Positions 1 through 6,559 are shown, counted from the first letter of the stretch. The stretch: DNA of 31,242 bases from DASUME01 sp041179425 (GCA_041179425.1 JBEGTL010000025.1:1-31242); one strand, 5' to 3'. Translations and numbers: made by a program. Notes: generated from the sequence alone by a model not told the origin.

Positions 1-132
1 ACAGGAGAATGTCGCGCGTACCGTGGCTGCAGTCAGCGGCTCACGTACTGCGAGCCGGCCAAGGGCGGGCACGGCGGCGGCCTGACGCACGAGTACCGTG
101 AGCGCATGTACAAGTTCTTGAACGGCCTGTGA
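1..132 (+). CDS. C-terminal fragment of a secreted esterase-like alpha/beta hydrolase
   Basis: An open frame runs from base 1 to the TGA at 130-132 and encodes 43 residues; the start lies outside the window. The visible part has three cysteines, a GGHGGG run and the ending YKFLNGL. The arrangement C...GC...C...GGH just before the C-terminus resembles the ends of PHB-depolymerase/feruloyl-esterase family proteins, where this His completes the catalytic triad and the cysteines form disulfides. The family call rests on this short stretch only and the substrate cannot be inferred. Confidence 0.45.
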   Translation, partial: TGECRAYRGCSQRLTYCEPAKGGHGGGLTHEYRERMYKFLNGL

Positions 133-170
133 TGCGCTACCAAGTCCGTCGAAGGACGGAGGCACATCCC

Positions 171-555
171 ATGCGAAGGTTCATGGTCGGCGCAGGAGCC
201 CTACTGTTGGGTTGTCACGGCAGTTCTTCGCTCGCGCGCCCGAGCGCAGACCCGCGCACGACGTCGGTCGAGCCTGCTCCGAGCGCGTCGGTTCGCCGCC
301 TACAACGAGCCTGCCGATTGGTTTTATCCAACGCGCCACTACCTCGGAGCGTATCTGCTCGAGCTCGGCCGGCCCAAAGACGCCGGGGCCGTCTTTCGTG
401 CCGATCTCGAGCGTCACCCCGACAACGGCTGGGCGCTGTTCGGGCTGCGCGAGGCGTTGCGCGCGCAGAAAAAGCCCGCCGCGAAGCTGGTCGCAAAACA
501 GTTCGAGGCGGCTTGGAAGGACGCCGACGTGGTGCTCACCCGCAGCGCGCTCTAA
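171..555 (+). pseudogene. Decayed TPR-type lipoprotein (deletion plus frameshift)
   Basis: An ATG at 171 opens a lipoprotein signal peptide (MRRFMVGAGALLLGC, lipobox LLGC) in frame 3, but that frame becomes arginine-rich nonsense after about 40 residues. From about 290 a different frame (frame 1), with no start codon of its own, encodes a good TPR-like C-terminus: YNEPADWFYPTRHYLGAYLL, then GRPKDAGAVFRADLERHPDN, GWALFGLREALRAQ and a final helix ending DVVLTRSAL at the TAA 553-555. This looks like the terminal block of tetratricopeptide-repeat proteins, where a YxEPxxWxYPxR segment precedes the last repeats. The N-terminal signal and C-terminal block are out of frame and the body is missing, so I read this as a remnant after an internal deletion. 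A sequencing error would not restore the missing middle. Confidence 0.6.
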
Positions 556-558
556 GGC

Positions 559-1089
559 TCAGTCTGCGCTGCCCTCGGCACGCAGCTCGGTAAAGCGCTG
601 CTCGAAGCGAGGGGGCATCCGGCGCACGCCGAGCCTTCGTGGCGCCAGGTGCTCTGCGCCCGGCATGAAGTCTTTTTTGACACGCGCGTAGATGCGCCGG
701 GAGCGCTGCTCGAGGTACGCGAGGAAGCTCGCGGGCGAGTAGAAGTTGGTGCCTTCGTCGTCGGAGTTGACCTCGCAGGTCAGCTCCGAGTAGGTGCGGC
801 AGATGTGCGGCCGGGTCTCGTAGATGGCGCACTTGTTGTCGTCTTGCAGGTGTCGACAGCGGGTCTCGAACTGCACCATCCACTCGTCCTCGCTGTCGCG
901 GTAGACGCTCACGTAGTCGTGGTACAGGTGCCACAAGATCTCGGTCGCAGCCTTGACCGTGTCGGGACCGTCGATGGCGACCGCGATGTACGAGCAGCAC
1001 AGCGCGCAGCTCAGGCAGCCGACCTGCTTGCGCTCGGACGGAGGCAGCGCGGGCGCGGCTAGTGGTAGGTGCAGCTTGGCGCGCGGCAT
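559..1089 (-). CDS. YkgJ-family cysteine-cluster protein
   Basis: The 176-residue protein has an N-terminal GCLSCALCC cluster (Cys25, 28, 31, 32) and a second group, CRHL..NKCAIYETRPHICRTY..LTC (Cys78, 87, 97, 105). This is the pattern of the YkgJ/UPF0153 family, thought to bind zinc or an Fe-S cluster. The IYETRP.ICR motif is characteristic. There is no signal peptide or membrane segment, so it should be cytoplasmic. Its ATG (1089-1087) overlaps the TGA of the upstream SCP2-like gene in an ATGA arrangement, so the two are probably translationally coupled in one minus-strand operon. The biochemical role of the family is not established. Confidence 0.8.
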   Translation of the reverse strand: MPRAKLHLPLAAPALPPSERKQVGCLSCALCCSYIAVAIDGPDTVKAATEILWHLYHDYVSVYRDSEDEWMVQFETRCRHLQDDNKCAIYETRPHICRTYSELTCEVNSDDEGTNFYSPASFLAYLEQRSRRIYARVKKDFMPGAEHLAPRRLGVRRMPPRFEQRFTELRAEGSAD

Positions 1090-1733
1090 CAGGCCCCGCG
1101 GCGCTGCATCAGCTCCATGCCGAGCTGCATGGCGCGTGCGGAGTCACCCGACAGCTTGAGCTTGGAGAGGATGGCCTGCGGCTTGATCTTACGGTCGCGC
1201 AGCTGCTCGATGAGTTCGTAGTCGAGGGTGACCGTGAAGCTCGGCTGAGCGGGCGGCTCGGCGCTGCCGGTGGCGATCTTGATGCGGACCTCGTCGAAGT
1301 CGGGCGTGTCTTTGATGACCAAGTGGAACTTGAGCTTCTCGCCGGCCAGCTTGTCGAGCAGTGCGCGCGTCTTTTTGGGGTTGAGCCGCAGGAGCCGCTT
1401 TTGCAGGCGCGCGAGGCCGGGCTCGAGCTTGTCGTCCACCTCTTCGAGCAGCAGCTCGAACGCCTCGGCAGGCGCTGCAATGGCAAACAGGACGGGCACG
1501 TTGGGTGCCTTGGTGTCGGCCTTCAGCTGTGAGCCGTCGACGCTCAGGTACAGGTCCGACCCGCCCTTGCCCTCGAGCACGATATGGGCAGCGCCCGGGT
1601 TCGTGGCCAGGTCGGCGTAGCGCTGCTTGGCGTCGGCGTCGCCTTGGTCGCCCAGGCCTTTGAGCTCGGCGAAGGCGGCGTTGGCGATCTGGGGTAGCTT
1701 CGTGCTGAGTAGCTCGTTGGGCGTCGTGGTCAC
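1089..1733 (-). CDS. SCP2-like (sterol-carrier/lipid-binding fold) protein
   Basis: I chose the GTG at 1733-1731 because AGGAG lies five bases upstream, giving 214 residues that begin MTTTPNELLSTKLP. The middle (ADLATNPGAAHIVLEGKGG.DLYLSVDG) and the C-terminus (FTVTLDYELIEQLRDRKIKPQAILSKLKLSGDSARAMQLGMEL) match the SCP2 pattern, in which a beta sheet is followed by a helix with a typical GK/SGD-x-x-x-AMQLG ending. Such domains bind lipids or act as accessory domains. The frame stays open upstream to an ATG at 1877, but that 48-codon extension (MAKELRGSSPTTTRYETEAE and a near copy) is translated from tandem left ends of the 290-bp repeat and is probably not native. It is coupled to the YkgJ gene downstream by an ATGA overlap. 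Confidence 0.7.
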   Translation of the reverse strand: MTTTPNELLSTKLPQIANAAFAELKGLGDQGDADAKQRYADLATNPGAAHIVLEGKGGSDLYLSVDGSQLKADTKAPNVPVLFAIAAPAEAFELLLEEVDDKLEPGLARLQKRLLRLNPKKTRALLDKLAGEKLKFHLVIKDTPDFDEVRIKIATGSAEPPAQPSFTVTLDYELIEQLRDRKIKPQAILSKLKLSGDSARAMQLGMELMQRRGA

Positions 1734-1760
1734 GGGGACTCCTGGGGCTGTGGCGCGGGC

Positions 1761-1772
1761 GAGGATATCCTC
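1761..1772. promoter_or_regulatory. Perfect 12-bp palindrome upstream of the SCP2-like gene
   Basis: GAGGATATCCTC is a perfect palindrome 28 bp upstream of the GTG start at 1733, between that gene and the tandem repeat array. Its position would suit an operator, but no regulator binding this sequence is known to me and a single 12-bp palindrome may be chance. Confidence 0.25.
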
Positions 1773-1890
1773 GCGCACTGCTTCTGTCTCGTACCGCGTC
1801 GTGGTGGGGGGCTCCCGTTCTGCTTCTGTCTCGTACCGCGTCGTGGTGGGGCTGCTCCCACGGAGTTCCTTCGCCATGGGGTATCACTCG
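1773..1890 (+). repeat. Tandem partial copies of the 290-bp repeat's left end
   Basis: Two incomplete left ends of the repeat precede the complete copy. Unit a (1773-1816) contains CTGCTTCTGTCTCGTACCGC and the GTGGTGGGGG tract and breaks off at CTCCCG. Unit b (1818-1890) repeats this and runs on through CTCCCACGGAGTTCCTTCGC. Unit c is the left end of the complete copy from about 1891. Units a and b are more alike (TACCGCGTCGTGG) than either is to c (TTCCGCGGCGTGG), so the array grew by local duplication after the element was in place. Read on the minus strand these units form the PTTTRYETEAE peptide repeats in front of the SCP2-like protein. Confidence 0.8.
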
Positions 1891-2171
1891 CGCACTGCTT
1901 CTGTATCGTTCCGCGGCGTGGTGGGGGTACTCCCACGGAGTTCCTTCGCCATGGGGTGGCTGCCGCCGGCGCATCTCTAATCTTTGCTGACACCCGTGGT
2001 CCGCGTACGCGGCTTCGCCGCTAGCTTTCCTGTTCCGCGTGGGGTCGCAGGTCGGTCGTATCACTTTCGGTGAATGACGTCGGGGGCTACGGGCACTCCG
2101 CGGGAGCACCCCCACCACGCCACGGGGCCTGCAGCCAGCAGGCGCTCGCTTTTTTGGTTTTACGGAAGGAG
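1883..2171 (+). repeat. 290-bp structured repeat, copy 1
   Basis: The 207-bp core spans 1915-2121 and is bounded by 30-bp imperfect inverted repeats at 1915-1944 (GGCGTGGTGGGGGTACTCCC...) and 2092-2121 (...AGCACCCCCACCACGCC). A small central hairpin, GCGGC-TTC-GCCGC, lies at 2009-2021, close to the midpoint. Outside the core, a right flank carries a second hairpin, GCCTGC-AGCCA-GCAGGC, followed by GCTCGC and TTTTTTGG, which resembles an intrinsic terminator. The copy then passes into a purine-rich tail. It occupies most of the interval between the minus-strand SCP2-like gene and the plus-strand membrane protein gene at 2336. No protein is encoded; the translations are repeats of PTTPRR-like peptide. 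Confidence 0.9.
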
Positions 2172-2278
2172 CAGAGGCGAGAGGGAGAGCAGAGCAGGGT
2201 GCAGAGCAGGGTGTGGAGCAGGGTGCAGAGCAGGGTGTGGAGCAGGAGCAGAGCAGGGAGCGGAGCGGAGCGGAGAGG
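2166..2278 (+). repeat. Purine-rich tail with 12-bp tandem repeats
   Basis: Almost pure G/A with periodic C or T follows copy 1. Four 12-bp units of the form GAGCAGGGTGYR lie end to end at 2192-2203, 2204-2215, 2216-2227 and 2228-2239, alternating GCA and GTG endings. They are followed by degenerate GAGCRG repeats to about 2278. The next gene's ribosome binding site begins about 44 bp further on. The other two repeat copies are followed, on the same side, by comparable purine tracts. Confidence 0.8.
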
Positions 2279-2335
2279 CAACTCACGGGGGGCTGGTTCG
2301 GGTATGCTCGCTTGGTCCTTCTTGAGGAGGCTGAG

Positions 2336-2920
2336 ATGACCGAGCCCGAAGCATTTGATGACTTCGTTCTTTCGATAGCGCGCGAGACTTGGGACCTGTT
2401 TCGGCGCGAGCCGGTGCTGTTCGTCCTCGGGTCCCTGGTGGTGACGCTGGTCTCCGTGCTGAGCCTCGGGTTGGTCGCGGGGCCGGTGTCCGCTGGCTAC
2501 GTGGAGATGGTGCGCCGCGGGCGTCGCGGTGAGCCGCTGGCGATGGGGCTGATCTTCAGCCGGTTCGATACCTTCGTTCCCACCGCGATCGCCTTTTTTA
2601 TCATCGGCATCGCCATCGTCATCGGGGCCTTCTTGCTGGTGCTGCCTGCCTTGGTGGTCGCGCTGTTCACGGCGTTCACCCTGCACGTCATCACCTACGA
2701 AAACGTAGGCGGCATCGCGGCCATGCAGCGGAGCGTCGCCATCGTGCGCGCCAACTTCATCCAAGTGCTGGCGCTGTTGCTGCTCATCGCGGTCGCACAC
2801 GCCGTGGGCGGGATCATCATCTTTGGCGTGCTGCTCACGGCACCGTTATCGCTGATCGCACTCACCATCGGCTACGAGCGTCTGGCCGGCGCAGCGGCCC
2901 CCGAGCGCCTAGTCATCTGA
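2336..2920 (+). CDS. Multi-pass membrane protein (DUF975/YesL-like in character)
   Basis: The ATG at 2336 is set by GAGGAGG at 2324-2330. The 194-residue protein has a short soluble N-terminus (MTEPEAFDDFVLSIARETWD) and then four to six hydrophobic segments, roughly residues 26-50, 80-115 and 135-180. The pattern of an amphipathic REPVLFVLGSLVV helix, a GPVSAGYVEMVRRGRRGEPL loop and a conserved YENVGGIAAMQRS segment resembles integral membrane families such as DUF975. I cannot assign a function. The TGA stop (2918-2920) is also the first three bases of repeat copy 2. The purine tail of copy 1 lies just upstream, so transcription must start within or after that tail or read through the repeat. 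Confidence 0.75.
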   Translation: MTEPEAFDDFVLSIARETWDLFRREPVLFVLGSLVVTLVSVLSLGLVAGPVSAGYVEMVRRGRRGEPLAMGLIFSRFDTFVPTAIAFFIIGIAIVIGAFLLVLPALVVALFTAFTLHVITYENVGGIAAMQRSVAIVRANFIQVLALLLLIAVAHAVGGIIIFGVLLTAPLSLIALTIGYERLAGAAAPERLVI

Positions 2921-3207
2921 CTTCCGTTCTGCTTCTGTATTGGTACCGCGGCGTGGTGGGGGCGCTCTCCCGGAGTTCCTCCGCCATCGGGTGGCTGGTG
3001 GCGGCGCATCTCTAATCTTTGCTGACACCCGTGGTCCGCGTACGCGGCTACGCCGCTAGCTTTCCTGTTCTGCGTGAGGTCGCAGCGCGGTCGTATTACC
3101 TGTGGTGAATGATGCCCGGGGCTACGGGCACTCCGGGAGAGCACCCCCACCACGCCACGGGGCCTGCAGCCAGCAGGCGCTCGCATCTTTGGTTTTTAAA
3201 GAAGGAG
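2918..3207 (+). repeat. 290-bp structured repeat, copy 2
   Basis: The copy begins TGACTTCCGTTCTGCTTCTG at the stop codon of the membrane protein gene and ends at the GAAGGAG that opens its purine tail (to about 3230). The 207-bp core is 2950-3156, with inverted repeats at 2950-2979 and 3127-3156 (28 of 30 positions pair). Compared with copies 1 and 3, both arms carry the same local change: GCTCTCCCGG in the left arm and its complement CCGGGAGAGC in the right arm. The central hairpin is GCGGC-TAC-GCCGC. The rest of the 426-bp gap before 3347 (3231-3346) holds no gene that I can support. Confidence 0.9.
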
Positions 3208-3346
3208 GAGAGGGGAGGGGAGGAGACGGGAGTCGCGGGGTCCGTTCGGCTTGTTTGGGGCCGCTTGTGTCTGGGGTCAGAAATTTGTTCGGTCTGTGTA
3301 ACCTCTTCGGGCGGTCGTGCGTGTGTGGTTCAGACAGGAGACCGTC

Positions 3347-3934
3347 ATGACCTCTTCCGCCCTGATCGCTTCGAGCTCCGAACATGGGACCTTGCCACTT
3401 GCGCCCATCGATGAACCCAGCAGCTGGTTCATCCGCAGCCTGTATCGTGTCTTTCGCAAGCGGTACGGCATGGTGCCCACCGGATTCCGGGTGCTCTACA
3501 GTCGGGCGCCCTACCTGGCGATCGTGTCGCTAGTCATGGGCATCGGCTTGCTGCGCTTCTTGCGCATCGGCAACGAGCTGCGCGCATTGATCCAGACCTC
3601 GCTCGCAATGCGCACGGGGTGCACGTTCTGCGCGGACCTGCAGATGGCCGAGGCCGCGATGGCCAAAGTCGGACGCGAGCGCTTTCGCGACCTGCTCGCG
3701 TTCGAAGACGCGGCCAGCTTTACGCCCCGCGAAAAGGCAGCCCTCTCGTACACCAAGGCGCTCGCCGAGTCGCCCCACATCCCAGACGAAGTCTGGTCCG
3801 GTCTCGCAACACACTTCAGCGAGCGAGAGCGGCTCGACATCGTCTGGGTCTGCGCAGTGGAGCGTTACTTCAACTCAATGGCCCTACCGCTGCGAGTAGG
3901 CTCAGACCACCTCACCGATCGAGTCCAAGGTTAA
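3347..3934 (+). CDS. AhpD/carboxymuconolactone decarboxylase-family protein
   Basis: The ATG at 3347 follows AGGAGA at 3336-3341 and gives 195 residues. The segment NELRALIQTSLAMRTGCTFCADLQMAEA places a CXXC pair (Cys92, Cys95) in the helix used by AhpD-like proteins, and the C-terminal ERLDIVWVCAVERYFNSMALPL is typical of carboxymuconolactone-decarboxylase-fold proteins of this length. The His that follows CXXC in AhpD is not obvious here (ADLQ follows), so peroxidase-type activity is uncertain. It is probably cytoplasmic. Repeat copy 2 with its tail lies upstream and repeat copy 3, inverted, lies downstream. Confidence 0.7.
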   Translation: MTSSALIASSSEHGTLPLAPIDEPSSWFIRSLYRVFRKRYGMVPTGFRVLYSRAPYLAIVSLVMGIGLLRFLRIGNELRALIQTSLAMRTGCTFCADLQMAEAAMAKVGRERFRDLLAFEDAASFTPREKAALSYTKALAESPHIPDEVWSGLATHFSERERLDIVWVCAVERYFNSMALPLRVGSDHLTDRVQG

Positions 3935-3944
3935 CCTGCTCCAG

Positions 3945-4014
3945 CCCTCCGCCCTCCGCCCTCTGCTCTCTGCTCCCTGCCCCCTGCCCCCTGCCCTTCG
4001 CTCTCCGCCCTCTG
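3945..4014 (-). repeat. Heptanucleotide tandem repeat (tail of repeat copy 3)
   Basis: Ten consecutive 7-bp units read on the plus strand as CCCTCCG, CCCTCCG, CCCTCTG, CTCTCTG, CTCCCTG, CCCCCTG, CCCCCTG, CCCTTCG, CTCTCCG, CCCTCTG. On the minus strand, which is the orientation of repeat copy 3, they are purine-rich CRRRRRG units. The array starts 11 bp after the stop codon of the AhpD-like gene. The G-rich strand could form G-quadruplexes; that is inference. Confidence 0.85.
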
Positions 4015-4019
4015 CTCTG

Positions 4020-4309
4020 CTCCTTCCTTAAAAACCAATAGTGCGCGCGCCTGCTGGCTGCAGGCCCCGTGGCGTGGTGGGGGTGCTCCCACGGAGTGCC
4101 CGTAGCCCCCGATGTCATTCACCACGAGTGGTACGACCGCGCTGCGACCTCACGACAGCAGGCGGAACGAGCGGCGCCAGCCGCGCAGTGAACCACGGGC
4201 ATCAGCAAAGATTAGATATGCGCCGGCCGCAGCCACCCCATGGCGAAGGAACTCCGTGGGAGTAGCCCCACCACGCCGCGGTACCAATACAGAAGCAGAG
4301 CGGAAGTCA
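4020..4309 (-). repeat. 290-bp structured repeat, copy 3 (inverted)
   Basis: This copy has the same length as copy 2 but the opposite orientation. Its 207-bp core is 4071-4277, with inverted repeats at 4071-4100 and 4248-4277. The left end on the minus strand begins TGACTTCCGC at 4309, and that TGA is the stop codon of the alpha/beta hydrolase gene. The centre has diverged strongly from copies 1 and 2, yet the central stem is kept as GCGGC-TGGC-GCCGC and the element length is unchanged. The flank hairpin GCCTGC-AGCCA-GCAGGC and the TTGGTTTTTAAGGAAGGAG segment are present, followed by the heptad array. Copy 3 fills the gap between two convergent genes. Confidence 0.9.
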
Positions 4310-5323
4310 CGTCCCGCTTCTGAGGCTGCTTGCCAGGGTCTCTGCAGTGCGGGCGCCCACCGAGCCGTGCATGGGTTGGGTGCGGCCCGTGCGCAGGACG
4401 GTGCGCCACTCGTCGACGCTGTACGAGGCCGGCGTGGTCTTGCCCAAGAAGTCGTACAGGATGTCGAGGAAGCGCGCAGGGTCGCTGTGGTGGGGGAAGT
4501 GACCCGCGCCTCGAAACGTCTCGAGCCGGCTGCCAGGCATGGCCGCGTGGGCCAGCCGCGCGTGCTCGTAGGGGATGACCGCATCACGATCGCCCCACAT
4601 GAGCAGCGTGGGCATGCCGCGCGTGAGGTAGCAGCGATCGAGCATGGTGATCACCTGGCCGCGCCAGTCGACCACGGCGTGCAGCGTGCGGATGAACGCG
4701 TGGCGCGACGTCGCGTCTGGCAACGCGTCGAAGATGCGCAGCATGTCCTCGGTGTCGCGCCCGATGTCGGTGTCGAGCAGCTCGAGGATACGGAACAGAC
4801 CGCGACCCAGCACCCTCGAGAACGGAATCCCGAGCAGCGGCAGCACCGCGTGCGCGGGCGGTAGCGAGGCCGCGCGCAAGAGCGGAGTCACCTCGCGCGA
4901 GACACCTCCGCTGCTGACGACCACCAGCCGCTCACAGCGCTCGGGATACTGATACGCAAACTGCATCGCCACGCCGCCGCCGAGCGAGTGCCCGACCACG
5001 GTGGCTTTTTCGATGTCGAGCACCGTGAGCAAGTCGCGCATGCCGTTGGCGTAGGCCGCGACGGAGTAGTCGGCGCGCGGCTTGTCGGAGCGACCGTGTC
5101 CAAGCAGGTCGGGCGCGATCACGGTGTGGTCTTGCGCCAGCGAGGGGATCAGATCGCGCCAGGTATCGGAGCTGTCGCCGATGCCGTGGATCAGCAGGAT
5201 CGCAGGGCCCTTGCCGGCGTGAACGAACGCGCGTCGATACCCGTGGATGGTGCGGTACTGGACTTCGTATGCCGGCGCGTCACTGTCGCTTTTAGGCTTC
5301 GGACGAAACTTCAGGATCTTCAC
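4307..5323 (-). CDS. Alpha/beta hydrolase
   Basis: The 338-residue cytoplasmic protein shows the full alpha/beta-hydrolase set: the oxyanion-hole segment LLIHGIGDSSDTW (about residues 43-55), the PDLLGHGRSDKP loop, the nucleophile elbow GHSLGG (Ser113), the acid in LLMWGDRDAVIP and the catalytic His in GAGHFPHHSDP. The last 55 residues form a short helical tail. Substrate is unknown; the sequence fits general hydrolases of the epoxide hydrolase/meta-cleavage hydrolase type. Its stop codon is the first triplet of repeat copy 3. In the present sequence its start overlaps the 3' end of the frameshifted metallophosphoesterase reading frame by 32 bp; with that gene's native stop restored there would be a 138-bp spacer. 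Confidence 0.85.
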   Translation of the reverse strand: MKILKFRPKPKSDSDAPAYEVQYRTIHGYRRAFVHAGKGPAILLIHGIGDSSDTWRDLIPSLAQDHTVIAPDLLGHGRSDKPRADYSVAAYANGMRDLLTVLDIEKATVVGHSLGGGVAMQFAYQYPERCERLVVVSSGGVSREVTPLLRAASLPPAHAVLPLLGIPFSRVLGRGLFRILELLDTDIGRDTEDMLRIFDALPDATSRHAFIRTLHAVVDWRGQVITMLDRCYLTRGMPTLLMWGDRDAVIPYEHARLAHAAMPGSRLETFRGAGHFPHHSDPARFLDILYDFLGKTTPASYSVDEWRTVLRTGRTQPMHGSVGARTAETLASSLRSGT

Positions 5324-6479
5324 CTAAGCGCCTCCACATCCACCCAGTGTTCCAGAGAACGTAGGCAGAAGGGAGCGAAAGCGACCCGTTGGTTAGGGAT
5401 TTGCCGCCACGATTCAACGCCGAAACACAGACGATATTCGAACGACCCTCGGTACCGAAGGTTAGTCCACGCGCACGATGGCCACCGACTCGACCCTCTG
5501 GTGCGGCGTTACTTGCACCCTCAAGTAGTGGCGTTGAAGGCCTTCGAGGCGCTCTTCGAGTGGCGCCTCCGCCTCCGGAAATATAGGTAGAAACGCCCGC
5601 CGCCGAGAACGCGTAAAAGCTGTGGATGTGCCCCAGGAACAGCGCGTCGGCGCGCCCGTCGGCGAGCTTTTGCATCAGCTTGGCGCCCTCTTTCCGGTTA
5701 CGGAAGCCCCCTCCGCGCAGACCAACTGGGTCAAGCGGCGGCACGTGCGTGAGCACCACGTGCACTTGGTCGCGCGCTGCGTCGAGCCAGCCGTCGAGCC
5801 AGTCGTAGACGTGTGGATCGATGGTGGCGTTGCCCGAGTCCACCAGGGAAAAGCGCACACCCTTGAAGCCGAAGTGCACGTTGAAGGGGCCGAACAGGTC
5901 GTGCCACGCGTGCGCGTCTGCGCCCATCTCGTGGTTGCCGACGGTGGAGTAGAACGGGACGCTGAGGCGCTCGAGCTCGCGCTGGAAGTGTTGCAGCTCG
6001 TCGAGCGCGCCGGTGTTCACGAGGTCACCGGTCGACACCACGAAACGCAGCTCGGGATCCTGGTTCATGCGCTCGAACACCTCGTGGACCTCGTTGATCG
6101 CTCGCTGCACGTCGCTCAGCACCGCGAACACGAACGGCGCGTCGAGCTCGCGATCGGGCGGGCCCACGCGCACCGTCTCGCTGCCCACTGCGGGCAGATC
6201 GAAACGACAGCTCGCGAGGTGGTCGTCGACGCGCGCGGCCACCACGCTCCCACCCGACCAGACGAGCACGCTGTCGCGCGGGCAGTTGAAGATGTCGAGG
6301 CGGAGCGGACCGACGCTGCGCGTGAGCGAGAGCTCGAGCCCCGGCGCTTGTGCCCACAGCTCGATGCGCTCGCTCGCGCTCGAACGCACCGCGGCCGTCC
6401 GATCGCGGACCATCACCGTCTGCTCGGGGGTCTCGCGCTCGCCGACCTGACGGTCTCTCCGCACAACTGTCGTGTGCAC
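5292..6479 (-). CDS. Calcineurin-like metallophosphoesterase, 3' end frameshifted
   Basis: A GTG at 6479 opens 395 codons; no strong ribosome binding site fixes the start, and an ATG at 6413 is an alternative. An N-terminal beta-rich domain (about residues 35-110) precedes a phosphoesterase domain with SDVQ (first motif, Gln where His is usual), STGDLVNTG, GNHE, LTHVP and GHIH, the metal ligands of a dinuclear centre. The reading frame is good up to TYISGGGGA, then becomes an Arg/Pro/Ser-rich tail of about 90 residues. On the same strand, in another frame, a natural ending follows directly: PLEERLEGLQRHYLRVQVTP then VESVAIVRVD and TAA at 5464-5462. A one- or two-base indel within 5562-5577 (a GGCGCCTCCGCCTCC tract) explains this. 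Native extent is therefore probably 5462-6479. Confidence 0.75.
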   Translation of the reverse strand: MHTTVVRRDRQVGERETPEQTVMVRDRTAAVRSSASERIELWAQAPGLELSLTRSVGPLRLDIFNCPRDSVLVWSGGSVVAARVDDHLASCRFDLPAVGSETVRVGPPDRELDAPFVFAVLSDVQRAINEVHEVFERMNQDPELRFVVSTGDLVNTGALDELQHFQRELERLSVPFYSTVGNHEMGADAHAWHDLFGPFNVHFGFKGVRFSLVDSGNATIDPHVYDWLDGWLDAARDQVHVVLTHVPPLDPVGLRGGGFRNRKEGAKLMQKLADGRADALFLGHIHSFYAFSAAGVSTYISGGGGATRRAPRRPSTPLLEGASNAAPEGRVGGHRARGLTFGTEGRSNIVCVSALNRGGKSLTNGSLSLPSAYVLWNTGWMWRRLGEDPEVSSEA

Positions 6480-6530
6480 TACGCGCCTCGGAACTCGTGC
6501 TGTCGGGCAAACACGAACGGTGCGATCTTT

Positions 6531-6559
6531 CGCAGGCCTGCTTGCGCAGAAGGCCTGCG
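6531..6559. promoter_or_regulatory. Inverted repeat in the divergent intergenic region
   Basis: CGCAGGCCT at 6531-6539 and AGGCCTGCG at 6551-6559 form a perfect 9-bp stem with an 11-base loop. It lies between the divergent metallophosphoesterase and receiver-GGDEF genes (gap 6480-6718), 52 bp from the former. It could be a regulator-binding site; no T-run follows on either strand, so a terminator is unlikely. Confidence 0.4.

Noticed and set aside
2087..2800. Minus-strand frame across repeat copy 1 and the membrane protein gene
   Set aside because: It runs through the repeat and its purine tail and is antisense to a gene with a good ribosome binding site and clear membrane helices.
1883..4309. 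Insertion sequences at the 290-bp repeats
   Set aside because: Elements of 290 bp encode no transposase; the frames inside are repeat-derived peptides. They could at most be non-autonomous.
5292..5461. The Arg/Pro/Ser-rich tail of the metallophosphoesterase as a new C-terminal domain
   Set aside because: The expected family ending is present in another frame up to 5462, so the tail is out-of-frame and intergenic translation.
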